From assembly GCF_947489755.1 (NCBI RefSeq), contig NZ_CANLFB010000008.1, positions 62,001 to 126,000 of the forward strand: a stretch of DNA of 64,000 nucleotides, read 5' to 3'. The stretch's first letter is position 1. Each line of letters starts with the position of its first letter. The translations under genes were made by a program, and so were the position numbers. The stretch comes from an uncultured Psychromonas sp. (GTDB taxonomy: Bacteria; Pseudomonadota; Gammaproteobacteria; Enterobacterales; Psychromonadaceae). Under the pieces are notes generated by a model. It had not been told where the DNA came from. It saw only the letters and a program-made list of their open reading frames with translations, and made no database searches. This document shows, piece by piece, positions 28,961 through 39,652 of this stretch.

Positions 28961-29623
28961 ATGGAAGCTTTTGGTGTTGTTAATTACGTTACTTATTTCA
29001 TAGGCGCGTTATTCGTTATTTTATTGCCAGGTCCTAATTCATTATACGTCTTAGCTCTTTCTGCTCAACAAGGTCGTCGTGTCGGCTGGGCTGCGGTTGC
29101 TGCGGTGTTAATTGGTGATTCATTATTAATTTTAGCAACTGCTTTAGGGGCAGTAACTATCCTGACCACTTATCCAGCTATTTTTATGTTTATTAAGTAT
29201 GCGGGAGCTGGGTATTTGATTTACATCGGTTATCACTTAATTACAGGTGCAATTAAGTCATGGCGTCAGTTAGATGATAAAAACTTACAAGCTGCCGTAG
29301 AAATAAAAAAGACAACGGGCGTACAAGCTTTTAGAAAGGCCTTGCTGGTGAGTTTATTAAATCCAAAAGCGATTTTATTTTTCCTCTCTTTTTTTGCTCA
29401 ATTTGTTGACCCTAGTTATCCGCAACCTGCGATTCCATTTTTGATTTTAGCATTAACCATTCAAGCATTTAGTTTAATTTATCTGGCTGTATTAATTTAT
29501 GCAGGATCAACGTTGGCTGAAAGCTTTAGAAAGCGTAAAAAAGTGAGTGCAATTTCAGGTGGTAGCGTTGGTATTGGGTTTGTTGGCTTTGCCGTTAAAC
29601 TTGCTTTAGCGAGCGCGACTTAA
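28961..29623 (+). CDS. LysE/RhtB-family exporter, LeuE-like
   Basis: A 220-residue inner-membrane exporter that aligns from end to end with E. coli LeuE (leucine efflux). Shared blocks are GVVNYVTYFIGALFVILLPGP-like at the N-terminus, KYAGAGYLIYIGYHLI, SLLNPKAILFFLSFFAQFVD and GFVGFAVKLALAS at the C-terminus. It is clearly different from the other LysE-type gene at 4064. AGAGGAA stands before the ATG. The upstream 180 bases contain short repeated ATAAACAGTCA blocks that could be regulatory. Confidence 0.9.
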   Translation: MEAFGVVNYVTYFIGALFVILLPGPNSLYVLALSAQQGRRVGWAAVAAVLIGDSLLILATALGAVTILTTYPAIFMFIKYAGAGYLIYIGYHLITGAIKSWRQLDDKNLQAAVEIKKTTGVQAFRKALLVSLLNPKAILFFLSFFAQFVDPSYPQPAIPFLILALTIQAFSLIYLAVLIYAGSTLAESFRKRKKVSAISGGSVGIGFVGFAVKLALASAT

Positions 29624-29798
29624 TAAAAGCTTAGCTTTTAAATCAATAGCTCATTTAAACTTTATTGAGGCAGAAGTTTGTAATAGGAAATGAATTAATT
29701 AACTCAATTTGTTATAGTTCTGCCAAATTTATAAATCACTCATTTCGTAGAAAAACTATTGTGTGCATATTTGTGTACATATAAAGAGAAAACTAAAT

Positions 29799-31385
29799 AT
29801 GGCAGACGCTAAATTCCTAGAAGCAGTCAACTCTAGACGTACATTCGCAATCATCTCTCACCCTGATGCGGGTAAAACAACGATTACAGAAAAAGTACTT
29901 TTGTTCGGAAATGCATTACAAAAAGCCGGTACTGTAAAAGGTAAAAAATCGGGTCAACATGCAAAATCTGACTGGATGGAAATGGAAAAAGATCGTGGTA
30001 TCTCTATTACTACCTCTGTAATGCAGTTTCCTTATAAACATGGACTGGTTAATCTACTCGATACACCTGGACATGAAGACTTCTCGGAAGATACTTACCG
30101 TACGTTAACGGCTGTTGACTCATGCTTAATGGTGATTGATGCTGCAAAAGGTGTAGAGCAACGTACGATTAAATTAATGGAAGTAACGCGTTTACGTGAT
30201 ACGCCTATTATCACTTTCATGAATAAATGTGACCGTGATACACGTGATCCTGTTGATTTAATGGATGAAGTAGAAGACGTATTGAATATCGCATGTGCAC
30301 CGATTACTTGGCCAATTGGTATGGGTAAAGAATTTAAAGGTGTTTATCATCTCTTGCGTGATGAAGTGATTTTATATGAATCAGGTCAAGGTCATACGAT
30401 TCAAGACGTGCGCATCATTAAAGGATTAGATAATCCTGAATTAGATACACTTTTACCAAACCATGCCGATGACCTGCGTGAAGAAATGGAGCTCGTGTTA
30501 GGGGCTTCTAATGAGTTTGATCAAGAGTTATTTTTAGCGGGTGAATTAACGCCGGTTTATTTTGGTACTGCGTTGGGTAACTTCGGTGTTGACCATATAC
30601 TAGATGGTTTAGTGGAATGGGCGCCAAAACCACTTCCAAGAGCAACTGTACAACGTATTGTTGAGCCAACAGAAGAAACATTCTCTGGTTTCATCTTCAA
30701 AATTCAAGCTAATATGGATCCAAAACATCGTGACCGTATTGCCTTTATGCGAGTGTGTTCTGGTAAGTATGAAAAGGGCATGAAAATGCATCATGTTCGT
30801 ACGGGTAAACAGGTAAGCATATCTGATGCCGTTACCTTTATGGCTGGTGATCGTAAAGCTTCTGAAGAGTCATTCTCGGGTGATATCATTGGTTTGCATA
30901 ACCACGGTACTATTCAAATAGGTGATACGTTTACGACGGGTGAAAATCTTAAATTCACAGGTATTCCAAACTTTGCACCTGAAATGTTTCGTCGTATTCG
31001 TTTACAAGATCCTTTGAAACAAAAACAATTGTTAAAAGGATTAATGCAGCTATCTGAAGAGGGCGCTGTACAAGTGTTCCGCCCGTTACGTAGTAATGAC
31101 TTGATCGTTGGTGCGGTTGGTGTGTTGCAGTTTGAAGTAGTTGTGCAACGTTTGAAATCTGAATACAAAGTAGATGCTATCTATGAAGGTATCAGTGTCG
31201 CAACCGCGCTTTGGGTTGATTGTGAAGACCCAATTAAAATGGCTGAATTTGAGAAAAAAGCGTACGATAATTTAGCATTAGACGGTAGTAATAACTTGAC
31301 GTATGTTGCTCCTACTATGGTTAACTTAAACTTAGCGATTGAACGTTATCCTGATGTGAGTTTCCGTAAAACTCGTGAACATTAA
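29799..31385 (+). CDS. prfC: Peptide chain release factor 3
   Basis: A 528-residue GTPase that recycles RF1/RF2 from the ribosome. The start is set at [20 protein letters not shown] (ATG 29799). An upstream in-frame start would add 12 unlikely residues. G1 is SHPDAGKTT (residues 20-28), G3 [11 protein letters not shown] and G4 NKCD. The RF3-specific C-terminal domain follows. Full length. A hairpin terminator follows. yjjV downstream matches the neighbourhood in E. coli. Confidence 0.97.
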   Translation: MADAKFLEAVNSRRTFAIISHPDAGKTTITEKVLLFGNALQKAGTVKGKKSGQHAKSDWMEMEKDRGISITTSVMQFPYKHGLVNLLDTPGHEDFSEDTYRTLTAVDSCLMVIDAAKGVEQRTIKLMEVTRLRDTPIITFMNKCDRDTRDPVDLMDEVEDVLNIACAPITWPIGMGKEFKGVYHLLRDEVILYESGQGHTIQDVRIIKGLDNPELDTLLPNHADDLREEMELVLGASNEFDQELFLAGELTPVYFGTALGNFGVDHILDGLVEWAPKPLPRATVQRIVEPTEETFSGFIFKIQANMDPKHRDRIAFMRVCSGKYEKGMKMHHVRTGKQVSISDAVTFMAGDRKASEESFSGDIIGLHNHGTIQIGDTFTTGENLKFTGIPNFAPEMFRRIRLQDPLKQKQLLKGLMQLSEEGAVQVFRPLRSNDLIVGAVGVLQFEVVVQRLKSEYKVDAIYEGISVATALWVDCEDPIKMAEFEKKAYDNLALDGSNNLTYVAPTMVNLNLAIERYPDVSFRKTREH

Positions 31386-31448
31386 TCGCGACTGTTTGTT
31401 AAGTCATACCCGTTTTGTCTAATTAAAATGCATATTTAAACGGGTAAT

Positions 31449-31473
31449 AAAGCGTCTACGGACGCTTTTTTTA
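31449..31473 (+). terminator. Terminator of prfC
   Basis: AAGCGTC pairs with GACGCTT around TACG and is followed by seven T. It lies about 65 bases after the stop. Confidence 0.9.
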
Positions 31474-31667
31474 TTATTTAGTCTAAATATTATGTGTCTT
31501 TTTTTGAGTTATTTACTACTAGTTAATCACTAATAGTAAATAAGGTTTAATAAGTAAGCTCTAGTCAATAATTCTTCGTTAATCATGTTTAGATTCAGAG
31601 TTACTCTGATAATTGTTTTAGAATCAATCTATAAATTCAATTTCATTCGTTTTAATAGAGGTTATGT

Positions 31668-32474
31668 ATGTTTATTGATAGTCACTGCCATTTTAATTTT
31701 GATTGCTTCAAAACAGAACAAGATCATTTACTTTCTGCGCTGAGTGATGCAAATATTAATAAACTGGTCATACCTGGCACCGATGCTAAGCGTTGGCCAC
31801 AAATAATCGACCTCGTAGAGCAGAACATTGTATTAAAAGAACATAAAAATAAACTTTATTTTGCATTAGGTGTTCATCCCCATTTCTTAACTGACTTTGA
31901 AAACGATCATTTAAGCCAATTAAAAGCGTTGCTAGTTAAATCGCTTAAACAGTCCGATAATCGATGTGTTGCATTGGGAGAGATTGGGCTAGATAAATTA
32001 ATTGAGACAGATTTAGCGACTCAGGAAAGTGTTTTTTTAGCACAATTAGCAATCGCTGAAAGCTTACAATTACCTGTTATTTTGCATGTGGTTAAAACCC
32101 AATCTCGGGTTTTACAATTACTAAAAGAAACTAAGTTTAGTTACGGTGGGGTTTATCATGCCTTTTCAGGAAGTGAAGAAATTGCCAATGAATTTATTAA
32201 ATTAGGTTTTAAATTGGGTATAGGTGGTGTGATTACTTATCCGAATGCTAACAAAACACGTAACGCTGTCAGCCAATTACCTTTAACTAGCATTGTGTTA
32301 GAAACAGATGCGCCTGATATGCCTGTTTATCAACAATTAACGCCTCATAATTCCCCTCTACATTTAAAAACTATCTTTGATTCTTTGTGTCAAATAAGAA
32401 AAGAATCACCGAAAGTGGTGGCACAACAAATTTATGAAAATACAAAAGGCATTTTTTCTATAATCAATGACTAA
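31668..32474 (+). CDS. yjjV: TatD-family metal-dependent hydrolase, YjjV-like
   Basis: A 268-residue TIM-barrel metallohydrolase. The metal-site motif is DSHCHF (H6, H8), with ALGEIGLD, LHVVKT, VYHAFSGS and LETDAPDMP in the family order. End-to-end similarity is to YjjV rather than TatD or YcfH: VIPGTDAKRW, GIGGVITYPNANKTR. Family members are DNases or deacylases. The gene stands downstream of prfC, as in enterobacteria. Confidence 0.93.
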   Translation: MFIDSHCHFNFDCFKTEQDHLLSALSDANINKLVIPGTDAKRWPQIIDLVEQNIVLKEHKNKLYFALGVHPHFLTDFENDHLSQLKALLVKSLKQSDNRCVALGEIGLDKLIETDLATQESVFLAQLAIAESLQLPVILHVVKTQSRVLQLLKETKFSYGGVYHAFSGSEEIANEFIKLGFKLGIGGVITYPNANKTRNAVSQLPLTSIVLETDAPDMPVYQQLTPHNSPLHLKTIFDSLCQIRKESPKVVAQQIYENTKGIFSIIND

Positions 32475-32552
32475 TCTCAGTAACTAGCGTAAAATAGCCG
32501 CTTTTGTAAATACAGTTAGTGAAACATTGTTTCCAGAATAAGGTGATGGTTA

Positions 32553-33032
32553 ATGACTCAATATCCAATGACAGCAAAAGGCGCTGATATTTTACGTGCT
32601 GAATTAGAGCAATTAAAAACAGTAAAACGCCCTGAGATTGTACATGCTATTGCAGAAGCTCGTGAACATGGTGATTTAAAAGAAAATGCTGAATACCATG
32701 CAGCCCGTGAACAGCAAGGATTTTGTGAAGGTCGAATTCAAGATATCGAAGCAAAATTATCAAATGCACAAATTATCGATGTCAGCAAAATTGCAAATAA
32801 CGGTAAAGTGATCTTTGGTTCAACAGTAACAATTGTTAATGCTGAAACAGATGAAGAAGTGAGCTACCAAATTGTAGGCGATGATGAATCTGATATTAAA
32901 AAGAATCTTATTTCAATTAATTCACCAATCGCGCGTGGTTTAATTGGGAAAAAATTAGACGATGAAATTTCAATCACAACACCTGGTGGCGTTATTGATT
33001 ACGATATCATTAAAGTAGAATACACCTGTTAA
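32553..33032 (+). CDS. greA: Transcription elongation factor GreA
   Basis: A 159-residue factor that rescues backtracked RNA polymerase by stimulating transcript cleavage. The N-terminal coiled coil carries the acidic tip [20 protein letters not shown] (D and E at the tip). The C-terminal FKBP-like domain ends [10 protein letters not shown]. Standard length. AAGGTGATGG precedes the ATG. A strong terminator follows. Confidence 0.97.
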   Translation: MTQYPMTAKGADILRAELEQLKTVKRPEIVHAIAEAREHGDLKENAEYHAAREQQGFCEGRIQDIEAKLSNAQIIDVSKIANNGKVIFGSTVTIVNAETDEEVSYQIVGDDESDIKKNLISINSPIARGLIGKKLDDEISITTPGGVIDYDIIKVEYTC

Positions 33033-33093
33033 TTTGATTAAATCTTTATGTTACTTCAATAATTTTCATTTGTTGCGGTAAAATAAAGATAAT

Positions 33094-33121
33094 AAAAAGC
33101 CCAGATAAACTGGGCTTTTTA
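33094..33121. terminator. Bidirectional terminator between greA and yhbY
   Basis: AAAAAGCCCAG pairs with CTGGGCTTTTT around ATAAA. Symmetric A- and T-runs serve both convergent genes. Confidence 0.92.
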
Positions 33122-33149
33122 TTAGTAAAAACAAGATTAAAACGCAAAG

Positions 33150-33446
33150 TTACTTACGTGGTAATTCTATTTTTTTAGCTTCACTTGGACGATACAGAAC
33201 AACAATGTGGCCAATTTTTGCAATCGCTAACGCTTCAGTTTCACGTACAATTGCATCAATGATAAGTTGTTTAGTGTCACGATCATCGGTCGCAATTTTT
33301 ACTTTAATTAATTCATGGTAGCTAATAGCATTTTCTATCTCTGCTAATACGCCTTCGGTTAAGCCATTTTGTCCCAGTAATACAACTGGTTTTAAAGGAT
33401 GAGCTAAACCTTTTAAAAATTGTTTCTGTTTGTTTGATAATTTCAT
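33150..33446 (-). CDS. yhbY: Ribosome assembly RNA-binding protein YhbY
   Basis: A 98-residue CRM-domain protein that binds pre-50S particles. The start is placed at MKLSNKQKQFLKGLAHPLKP (ATG at 33446). The frame extends 12 codons further upstream but those residues are not part of the family. The GQNGLTEGVLAEIENAI motif is the CRM signature. It is divergent from rlmE with 109 bases between starts, the order seen in E. coli. Confidence 0.95.
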   Translation of the reverse strand: MKLSNKQKQFLKGLAHPLKPVVLLGQNGLTEGVLAEIENAISYHELIKVKIATDDRDTKQLIIDAIVRETEALAIAKIGHIVVLYRPSEAKKIELPRK

Positions 33447-33555
33447 GCAAATATCTTTCATTAAGGGTTGAAAACGGTTCATTCTACCCTTAAATATTAA
33501 CCTTTACTATTTAGATTATTATTTATCCTAATATTCGCTCACTAAGGAAGTCATT

Positions 33556-34209
33556 GTGGCAAAACCAGACAGTACAAATCGTCTTAAAAAAAGTGCATCA
33601 GGCAGTTCTAAACGATGGATGCATGAGCATGTAAATGATTTCTATGTGAAAGAAGCAAACAAACAAGGGTTACGCTCTCGTGCTGTTTTTAAATTAGATG
33701 AAATAAACGGTAAAGATAAACTAATACGCTCAGGTATGACGGTAGTCGATTTAGGCGCCGCACCTGGAAGTTGGTCACAATGGGCTGTTGACAAAGTAGG
33801 ATTGAAAGGCAAAGTGATTGCTTGTGATATTTTACCAATGGATTCCATTGCGGGTGTTGACTTCTTACAAGGCGATTTCCGAGAAGAAGTGGTCTTGAAT
33901 GCATTACTTCAACGTATTGGTGATAATAAGGTTGATGTTGTTTTATCAGATATGGCGCCCAATATGAGCGGAAATACGGGTATTGATCAACCTAAGTCGA
34001 TGTATTTGGTTGAGTTAGCATTAGATATGTGTCGTGATGTGCTTGTTAAAGACGGTAGCTTTATTGTTAAAGTCTTTATGGGTGCTGAATATGAGTCATT
34101 TATCAATGAGGTACGAAAATTATTCAAATCAGTTAAAACTAGAAAACCTGATTCTTCAAGAGCGAGATCTCGAGAGGTTTATTTAGTGGCGACTGGTTTT
34201 AAACTGTAG
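33556..34209 (+). CDS. rlmE: 23S rRNA 2'-O-ribose U2552 methyltransferase
   Basis: A 217-residue SAM-dependent methyltransferase (RrmJ/FtsJ). SAM motif I is [26 protein letters not shown] contains the catalytic aspartate. FIVKVFMG carries the lysine of the K-D-K-E tetrad. The start is GTG at 33556, 5 bases after AAGGAAG. It heads the rlmE-ftsH pair, which is heat-shock regulated in E. coli. No sigma-32 box was confidently read here. Confidence 0.96.
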   Translation: MAKPDSTNRLKKSASGSSKRWMHEHVNDFYVKEANKQGLRSRAVFKLDEINGKDKLIRSGMTVVDLGAAPGSWSQWAVDKVGLKGKVIACDILPMDSIAGVDFLQGDFREEVVLNALLQRIGDNKVDVVLSDMAPNMSGNTGIDQPKSMYLVELALDMCRDVLVKDGSFIVKVFMGAEYESFINEVRKLFKSVKTRKPDSSRARSREVYLVATGFKL

Positions 34210-34260
34210 TAATCTGCTTTATCATTATATTCTTTTAATTTTTAACATGAGGTTTACATC

Positions 34261-36264
34261 TTGAACGATATGGCAAAAAACCTGATATTGTGGTTAGTCA
34301 TCGCAGTAGTCTTAATGTCTTTATTCCAAGGCTTTGGATCAGACGATACCAATAAATCACAAATCGACTACACCAGTTTTAATAAAGAAGTAAGCCAAGG
34401 ACTGATTCAACAAGTACAAATTAATGGCCAAGAAATTAAAGGTTTAAAAAGTAATCAAACACCGTTTGTTACTTATATTCCTGCGCCTGATTTAGATTTG
34501 GTTAATTACCTTATTAAAAACGATGTGAAAGTAGAAGGTACACCACCTGAAGAAACAAGCTTCTTAGCGTCTATTTTTGTGTCATGGTTCCCAATGCTGT
34601 TACTAATCGGTGTTTGGATCTTCTTCATGCGTAACATGCAAGGCGGTGGCAAAGGCGGCGCAATGTCATTTGGCAAGAGTAAAGCCAAATTAATGAGTGA
34701 AGATCAAATCAAAACAACGTTTGCTGATGTTGCTGGTTGTGACGAAGCAAAAGAAGATGTTGTTGAATTAGTTGAATACTTAAAAGATTCAAGTAAATTC
34801 CAAAAATTAGGTGGTCGAATTCCAACAGGTATCCTGTTGGTCGGGCCTCCTGGTACAGGTAAAACATTATTAGCTAAAGCCATTGCTGGCGAAGCTAAAG
34901 TCCCATTCTTCTCAATTTCAGGTTCTGATTTTGTTGAAATGTTTGTAGGTGTTGGTGCTTCTCGTGTTCGTGATATGTTTGAACAAGCTAAAAAATCAGC
35001 GCCTTGTATCATCTTTATCGATGAAATCGATGCAGTAGGTCGTGCTCGTGGCGCAGGTATGGGCGGCGGTAATGATGAACGTGAACAAACGTTAAACCAA
35101 ATGCTCGTTGAAATGGATGGTTTTGAAGGTAATGAAGGTATTATCGTTATTGCCGCAACTAACCGTCCAGATGTATTAGATGCTGCATTATTACGTCCTG
35201 GTCGTTTTGACCGTCAAGTTGTTGTTGGTCTGCCAGATGTACGTGGCCGTGAACAGATATTAAAAGTTCATATGCGTAAAATTCCATTGGAAGACGATGT
35301 AAAAGCAACTGTATTAGCTCGTGGTACACCTGGTTTCTCTGGTGCTGACTTAGCTAACTTAGTGAATGAAGCTGCCTTATTTGCTGCACGTGGTAACAAA
35401 CGTACTGTTTCAAAAGAAGATTTTGAACAAGCACGTGATAAAATATTAATGGGTTCTGAACGTCGTAGCTTAGTGATGACGGTGAAAGATAAAGAATCAA
35501 CTGCTTATCATGAAGCGGGTCATGCCATTGTCGCTAAATTAGTGCCACAACATCATCCAATTCATAAAGTAACTATTATTCCACGTGGACGTGCATTAGG
35601 TGTGACTCAGTTCTTACCTGAAGGCGACCAAATTTCACAAAATAAAGATGAATTGGAAAGTAGTATTTCAGTAGCTTACGGTGGTCGTATTGCTGAAGAG
35701 CTTATCTATGGCGCACAAAAAGTATCAACTGGTGCTTCGCAAGATATTAAGCAAGCGTCTGCTATTGCTCGTGCAATGGTGACTGAATGGGGTTTCTCTG
35801 AAAAGTTGGGACCTATCCTATTAACAGGTGAGCAAGGTAGTTTACGTTCTAACGTTGTTTCTCACGAAACAGGTAAGATTATTGATGATGAAGTAAAAGT
35901 ATTCATTGATACTAACTATAAACGCGCTTATAAGTTATTAACGGATAACATTGATATTCTACATGCAATGAAAGAAGCATTGATGAAATATGAAACTATC
36001 GATTCAGACCAAGTTGATGACTTGATGGCGCGTATTACTGTTCGTCCTCCTAGTGATTGGATAGATGACAAAGAGTCTGAAATTGTTAAAACAACGATTT
36101 CGTCAATGGAAAATACTGAAGAAAAAACAGATAAAGTTGATACTGAAGAGCCTTCTGAGAAGACGGTAGTAGAAGGTAAAGAAGACGTTGTTACTGATGT
36201 TGAAGTTGATGAGACAGAACCGAAAGCATCGACCACAACTGAAGAAAATAAAAGCGACAAGTAA
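34261..36264 (+). CDS. ftsH: ATP-dependent zinc metalloprotease FtsH
   Basis: A 667-residue membrane protease that degrades unassembled membrane proteins and regulators such as LpxC. Two N-terminal spans (about residues 6-21 and 100-120) bracket a periplasmic domain. Walker A GPPGTGKT is at 195-202 and the zinc motif HEAGH at 417-421. The TTG at 34261 is 8 bases from the AGG ribosome site. The alternative ATG 3 codons later is too far. The last about 50 residues are an unusually acidic, Thr/Glu-rich tail without similarity to the E. coli end. Confidence 0.97.
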   Translation: MNDMAKNLILWLVIAVVLMSLFQGFGSDDTNKSQIDYTSFNKEVSQGLIQQVQINGQEIKGLKSNQTPFVTYIPAPDLDLVNYLIKNDVKVEGTPPEETSFLASIFVSWFPMLLLIGVWIFFMRNMQGGGKGGAMSFGKSKAKLMSEDQIKTTFADVAGCDEAKEDVVELVEYLKDSSKFQKLGGRIPTGILLVGPPGTGKTLLAKAIAGEAKVPFFSISGSDFVEMFVGVGASRVRDMFEQAKKSAPCIIFIDEIDAVGRARGAGMGGGNDEREQTLNQMLVEMDGFEGNEGIIVIAATNRPDVLDAALLRPGRFDRQVVVGLPDVRGREQILKVHMRKIPLEDDVKATVLARGTPGFSGADLANLVNEAALFAARGNKRTVSKEDFEQARDKILMGSERRSLVMTVKDKESTAYHEAGHAIVAKLVPQHHPIHKVTIIPRGRALGVTQFLPEGDQISQNKDELESSISVAYGGRIAEELIYGAQKVSTGASQDIKQASAIARAMVTEWGFSEKLGPILLTGEQGSLRSNVVSHETGKIIDDEVKVFIDTNYKRAYKLLTDNIDILHAMKEALMKYETIDSDQVDDLMARITVRPPSDWIDDKESEIVKTTISSMENTEEKTDKVDTEEPSEKTVVEGKEDVVTDVEVDETEPKASTTTEENKSDK

Positions 36265-36315
36265 TTAAAACGATAACTAACGTTAATTAACTGAGTTGTT
36301 TCAACTGAACCTCAT

Positions 36316-36343
36316 AAAAACCTAAGCTTGCTTAGGTTTTTTT
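36316..36343 (+). terminator. Terminator of ftsH
   Basis: AAAAACCTAAG pairs with CTTAGGTTTTT around a 4-base loop, followed by T. It separates ftsH from folP. Confidence 0.88.
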
Positions 36344-36388
36344 ATCACTTTATTTTATTCAAACTGATGCAACTAAAAGTGTAAAGCA

Positions 36389-37219
36389 ATGATATTAACT
36401 AGTCGTAATAAAAAACTTAATCTTAATCGTCCCCAAGTTATGGGAATATTAAATGTAACGCCTGATTCTTTTTCTGACGGTGGTGAATACGCACAGTTAG
36501 ATCGTGCTTTTATGCATGCTCAGGAAATGGTTAAACAAGGCGCTACTATTATTGATATCGGCGGAGAGTCTACAAGACCTGGTGCTGATGATGTGTTATT
36601 AAATGAAGAGCTGAATAGAGTTGTCCCTATTATTGAGCTTATTAAAAATGAATTAGATTGTTGGGTCTCGATTGATACCAGCAAAGCAGTCGTTATGACT
36701 GAAGCAGTTAAAGCCGGTGCGGATATTATTAATGATGTACGCGCTTTACGTGAAGAGGGGGCGCTTAATGCTGCTGTCGAAGCGAATGTGCCAGTATGTT
36801 TAATGCACATGCAAGGGCAACCAAGAAGTATGCAAACAGCGCCTAATTATAATGATGTTGTGGCAGAGGTTAGACGCTTTTTGATTGAACGTAGTGAGCA
36901 ATGTATTAAAGCGGGTATTAAAACAGAAAATATCATTATCGATTTAGGTTTCGGGTTTGGTAAATCATTACAACATAATTTTGACTTGTTAAATGCAACG
37001 CAGCAATTCTTATCTCTAGGTTTTCCGGTGTTAACCGGAGTTTCTCGCAAATCAATGTTTGGTCAATTACTAAATCGTGATATAAATGACCGTTTAGCAG
37101 GAAGCCTAGCTGGTGCAATGATTGCAATGCAGCAAGGATCAAAAATAATTCGTGTTCATGATGTCGCAGAAACAGTTGATGTCATGAAAGTATTACAGCA
37201 AATAAATACCTTTAAATAA
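36389..37219 (+). CDS. folP: Dihydropteroate synthase
   Basis: A 276-residue TIM-barrel enzyme that condenses p-aminobenzoate with dihydropterin pyrophosphate in folate synthesis, the sulfonamide target. Motifs are [35 protein letters not shown] and [12 protein letters not shown]. Normal length. glmM follows after 35 bases, as in E. coli. Confidence 0.97.
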   Translation: MILTSRNKKLNLNRPQVMGILNVTPDSFSDGGEYAQLDRAFMHAQEMVKQGATIIDIGGESTRPGADDVLLNEELNRVVPIIELIKNELDCWVSIDTSKAVVMTEAVKAGADIINDVRALREEGALNAAVEANVPVCLMHMQGQPRSMQTAPNYNDVVAEVRRFLIERSEQCIKAGIKTENIIIDLGFGFGKSLQHNFDLLNATQQFLSLGFPVLTGVSRKSMFGQLLNRDINDRLAGSLAGAMIAMQQGSKIIRVHDVAETVDVMKVLQQINTFK

Positions 37220-37254
37220 TAAAAGGTATCTCTGACGATGGTAAGATTTTTATT

Positions 37255-38586
37255 ATGAACAAAAAGTATTTTGGTACCGATGGTATTCGCGGCAAAGTAG
37301 GTGAATCTTTAATTACTCCTGAGTTTGCATTAAAATTGGGGTGGGCTGCGGGTCGTGTATTAGCAAAGTCAGGTAATAAAAAAGTATTAATAGGTAAAGA
37401 TCCCCGCATTTCTGGCTATATGTTAGAGGCCGCTCTTCAAGCTGGCTTAACATCTGCAGGTATTATTCCTGTATTAATGGGGCCAATGCCAACACCTGCG
37501 ATCGCTTATCTCACTCATACTTTCCGTGCGACCGCGGGTATTGTTATCAGTGCATCACATAACCCATATTATGATAATGGTATCAAATTCTTTTCAGATG
37601 AAGGTATCAAGCTATCTGAGAAAGTAGAGCTAGAAATAGAAGCTGAAATAGATAAAGAATTAAAATGTGTCGATAGTAGTGAAATGGGCAAAGCTTACCG
37701 TGTTAACGATGCTGCAGGTCGTTACATTGAATTCTGTAAAAGTACTTTTCCATCACAATATGATTTAACCGGGCTTAAAATAGTGGTTGATTGTGCGAAC
37801 GGAGCGACTTATCACATTGCACCTTCGGTTATTAGTGAACTTGGTGCAGAAGTCATTGCAATGGGCGTTGAGCCTAACGGAATTAATATCAATTTAAACT
37901 GTGGTGCAACTAGTATGGATGCTATTGCAGCGCGCGTTTTAGAAGAAAAAGCTGATTTTGGTATTGCTTTCGATGGTGATGGTGACCGCGTAATGATGGT
38001 TGATCATACTGGTTATGTACTTGATGGTGATGAGCTTTTATATATCATTGCTCGTGACAAGTTACGTAAAGGCACATTAAATGGTGGTGCTGTTGGTACG
38101 AAAATGTCTAACCTTGGGTTAGAACAAGCATTAAAAACATTAGGTATTCCTTTTGATCGTTCAGATGTTGGTGACCGTCATGTAATGGAACTCATGAAGA
38201 AAAATGGATGGAGTATTGGTGCTGAGAATTCTGGACATGTTATTTGTGCTGATTATTTAGCTACGGGTGACGGTATTGTTTCTGGTCTACAAGTGATGGG
38301 AGCAATGCAAGGAAGTCGTATGAATTTGCATGATTTACGTCAAGGCATGCGTAAATACCCTCAAATATTAGAAAGTATTCGTTATAATAATGAAATAGAT
38401 CCTTTGCAAGATGAAGATGTATTAGCAGAATTAGCGCGTATTGAAGCATTACTAGGGGACCGTGGACGTGTCTTATTAAGAAAATCAGGGACAGAACCAG
38501 TTTTCCGAGTGATGGTTGAAGCTGATGAAAGCGAAGAAAAAGTCATTGCTTACGCTAAGTCTTTAGCGAGCAAAGTAAAAGTATAA
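37255..38586 (+). CDS. glmM: Phosphoglucosamine mutase
   Basis: A 443-residue enzyme that converts glucosamine-6-phosphate to glucosamine-1-phosphate for peptidoglycan and LPS. The phosphoserine is S101 in [19 protein letters not shown]. The metal loop is FDGDGDRV and the sugar-binding loop GAENSGHVI. The phosphate loop [16 protein letters not shown] is near the end. Complete. A 230-base gap to secG follows. Confidence 0.97.
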   Translation: MNKKYFGTDGIRGKVGESLITPEFALKLGWAAGRVLAKSGNKKVLIGKDPRISGYMLEAALQAGLTSAGIIPVLMGPMPTPAIAYLTHTFRATAGIVISASHNPYYDNGIKFFSDEGIKLSEKVELEIEAEIDKELKCVDSSEMGKAYRVNDAAGRYIEFCKSTFPSQYDLTGLKIVVDCANGATYHIAPSVISELGAEVIAMGVEPNGININLNCGATSMDAIAARVLEEKADFGIAFDGDGDRVMMVDHTGYVLDGDELLYIIARDKLRKGTLNGGAVGTKMSNLGLEQALKTLGIPFDRSDVGDRHVMELMKKNGWSIGAENSGHVICADYLATGDGIVSGLQVMGAMQGSRMNLHDLRQGMRKYPQILESIRYNNEIDPLQDEDVLAELARIEALLGDRGRVLLRKSGTEPVFRVMVEADESEEKVIAYAKSLASKVKV

Positions 38587-38816
38587 TTGTTTGTTTAAAG
38601 CAAAATATAAAATCAATGATATAAAGTGAAACAATGAATATTAGGGCAATATAACGCAGTAGATTGATGGTTTTTTATACTGTTTTGTAAAGAAGCTGCC
38701 GATGCGGCTAAATTGTCTTAATATTCACTTGTGATCCGCACTGGCATTGGGTAGTATTCGTCCGCTTCTTTGTGGGAGCAAAGGAAGTTTTAACAAGTTA
38801 AATTAGGTATATAAAT

Positions 38817-39140
38817 ATGTATGAGATGCTGTTAGTTGTTTATTTAATTGTTTCAATTATTTTAGTTGGCTTTGTTTTAATCCAACAAGGTAAAGGAGCA
38901 GGTATGGGTGCATCATTTGGCTCTGGCGCTTCTAACACAGTATTTGGTGCAGGCGGTTCTGGTAACTTCATGACACGTACTACTGGTATTTTAGCATTAG
39001 CATTTTTTGTGCTGAGTTTAGTACTAGGTAACCTTTCTACACATAAAGTGTCAGTAAATGAAGATTTCTCAAACTTAGCGATTGAACAAACTACTGAAGT
39101 TCCAGTAGAAGTTGATACCTCTACTCAAATCCCAGAGTAG
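38817..39140 (+). CDS. secG: Protein-export membrane protein SecG
   Basis: A 107-residue component of the SecYEG translocon with two membrane spans (about residues 3-22 and 52-72). The cytoplasmic loop GKGAGMGASFGSGASNTVFG is the family signature. The acidic C-terminal tail is typical. tRNA-Leu(GAG) begins 13 bases after the stop, the same order as in E. coli. Confidence 0.96.
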   Translation: MYEMLLVVYLIVSIILVGFVLIQQGKGAGMGASFGSGASNTVFGAGGSGNFMTRTTGILALAFFVLSLVLGNLSTHKVSVNEDFSNLAIEQTTEVPVEVDTSTQIPE

Positions 39141-39152
39141 TATTTTTAAAAA

Positions 39153-39237
39153 GCGGATATGGTGGAATTGGTAGACACGCAGCCTTGAGGGGGCTGTGGC
39201 TTAGGCCGTGAGAGTTCAAGTCTCTCTATCCGCACCA
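39153..39237 (+). tRNA. tRNA-Leu (GAG)
   Basis: An 85-nt class II tRNA with encoded CCA. The acceptor GCGGATA pairs with TATCCGC. The anticodon stem CAGCC/GGCTG holds the loop TTGAGGG, with anticodon GAG at 39187-39189. A long variable arm and the T-arm GAGAG/CTCTC with TTCAAGT are present. It is downstream of secG, like leuU in E. coli. Confidence 0.96.
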
Positions 39238-39253
39238 ATTATTAGGTTTTTGA

Positions 39254-39282
39254 TTGCGATAAGATAGTGCTTTCGTTATAAT
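39254..39282 (+). promoter_or_regulatory. Candidate promoter for the initiator-tRNA locus
   Basis: TTGCGA (39254-39259) and a consensus TATAAT (39277-39282) are 17 bp apart, followed by GCG as in stable-RNA discriminators. Start would be near 39289. The transcript would run through the tRNA-like copy at 39402, the tRNA at 39576 and the repeat array, possibly into rimP. An inverted repeat (39312-39321 with 39344-39353) follows in the leader. Confidence 0.6.
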
Positions 39283-39401
39283 GCGAACACTTTTAAAGCA
39301 TTGAAAATTAAAAAATGTAAATTCAAAACCTCATTTGTCAATTTTTACATTTTAAAAGATCTATTTAAGTATTTTATTCATATTTAAATAAACAGTTCGG
39401 A

Positions 39402-39494
39402 CGCGAGATGGAGCAGTCTGGTAAAGTAAATCGTCGGGCTCCTTCTTGTAGATAAAAGGCGAAGGTCGTAGGTTCAAATCCTGCTCTCGCAACA
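39402..39494 (+). pseudogene. Degenerate initiator-tRNA-like copy with replaced anticodon arm
   Basis: The first 22 bases (CGCGAGATGGAGCAGTCTGG and two more) and the last stretch from CGAAGGTCGTAGG to TCTCGCAAC equal the intact tRNA at 39576. Between them the D-stem 3' strand is changed to AAGTAAAT. The bases after GGGCTC are an 18-base insert (CTTCTTGTAGATAAAAGG) in place of the CAT loop and the CCC strand. The 3' end reads AACA, so CCA is lost. The acceptor and T arms can still pair. A 15-base palindrome (39494-39508) follows. It cannot decode AUG. Confidence 0.85.
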
Positions 39495-39575
39495 AGTGCG
39501 TCGCACTTAGTTTAATATTTTAGTTTGAGTGTTGATTATTTAGTAAAATTTAACATTTAAACACAACAGTACAGT

Positions 39576-39652
<77 letters not shown>

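Noticed and set aside
29641-29798. Regulatory leader of prfC
   Set aside because: No convincing hairpin/T-run or consensus promoter could be assigned.
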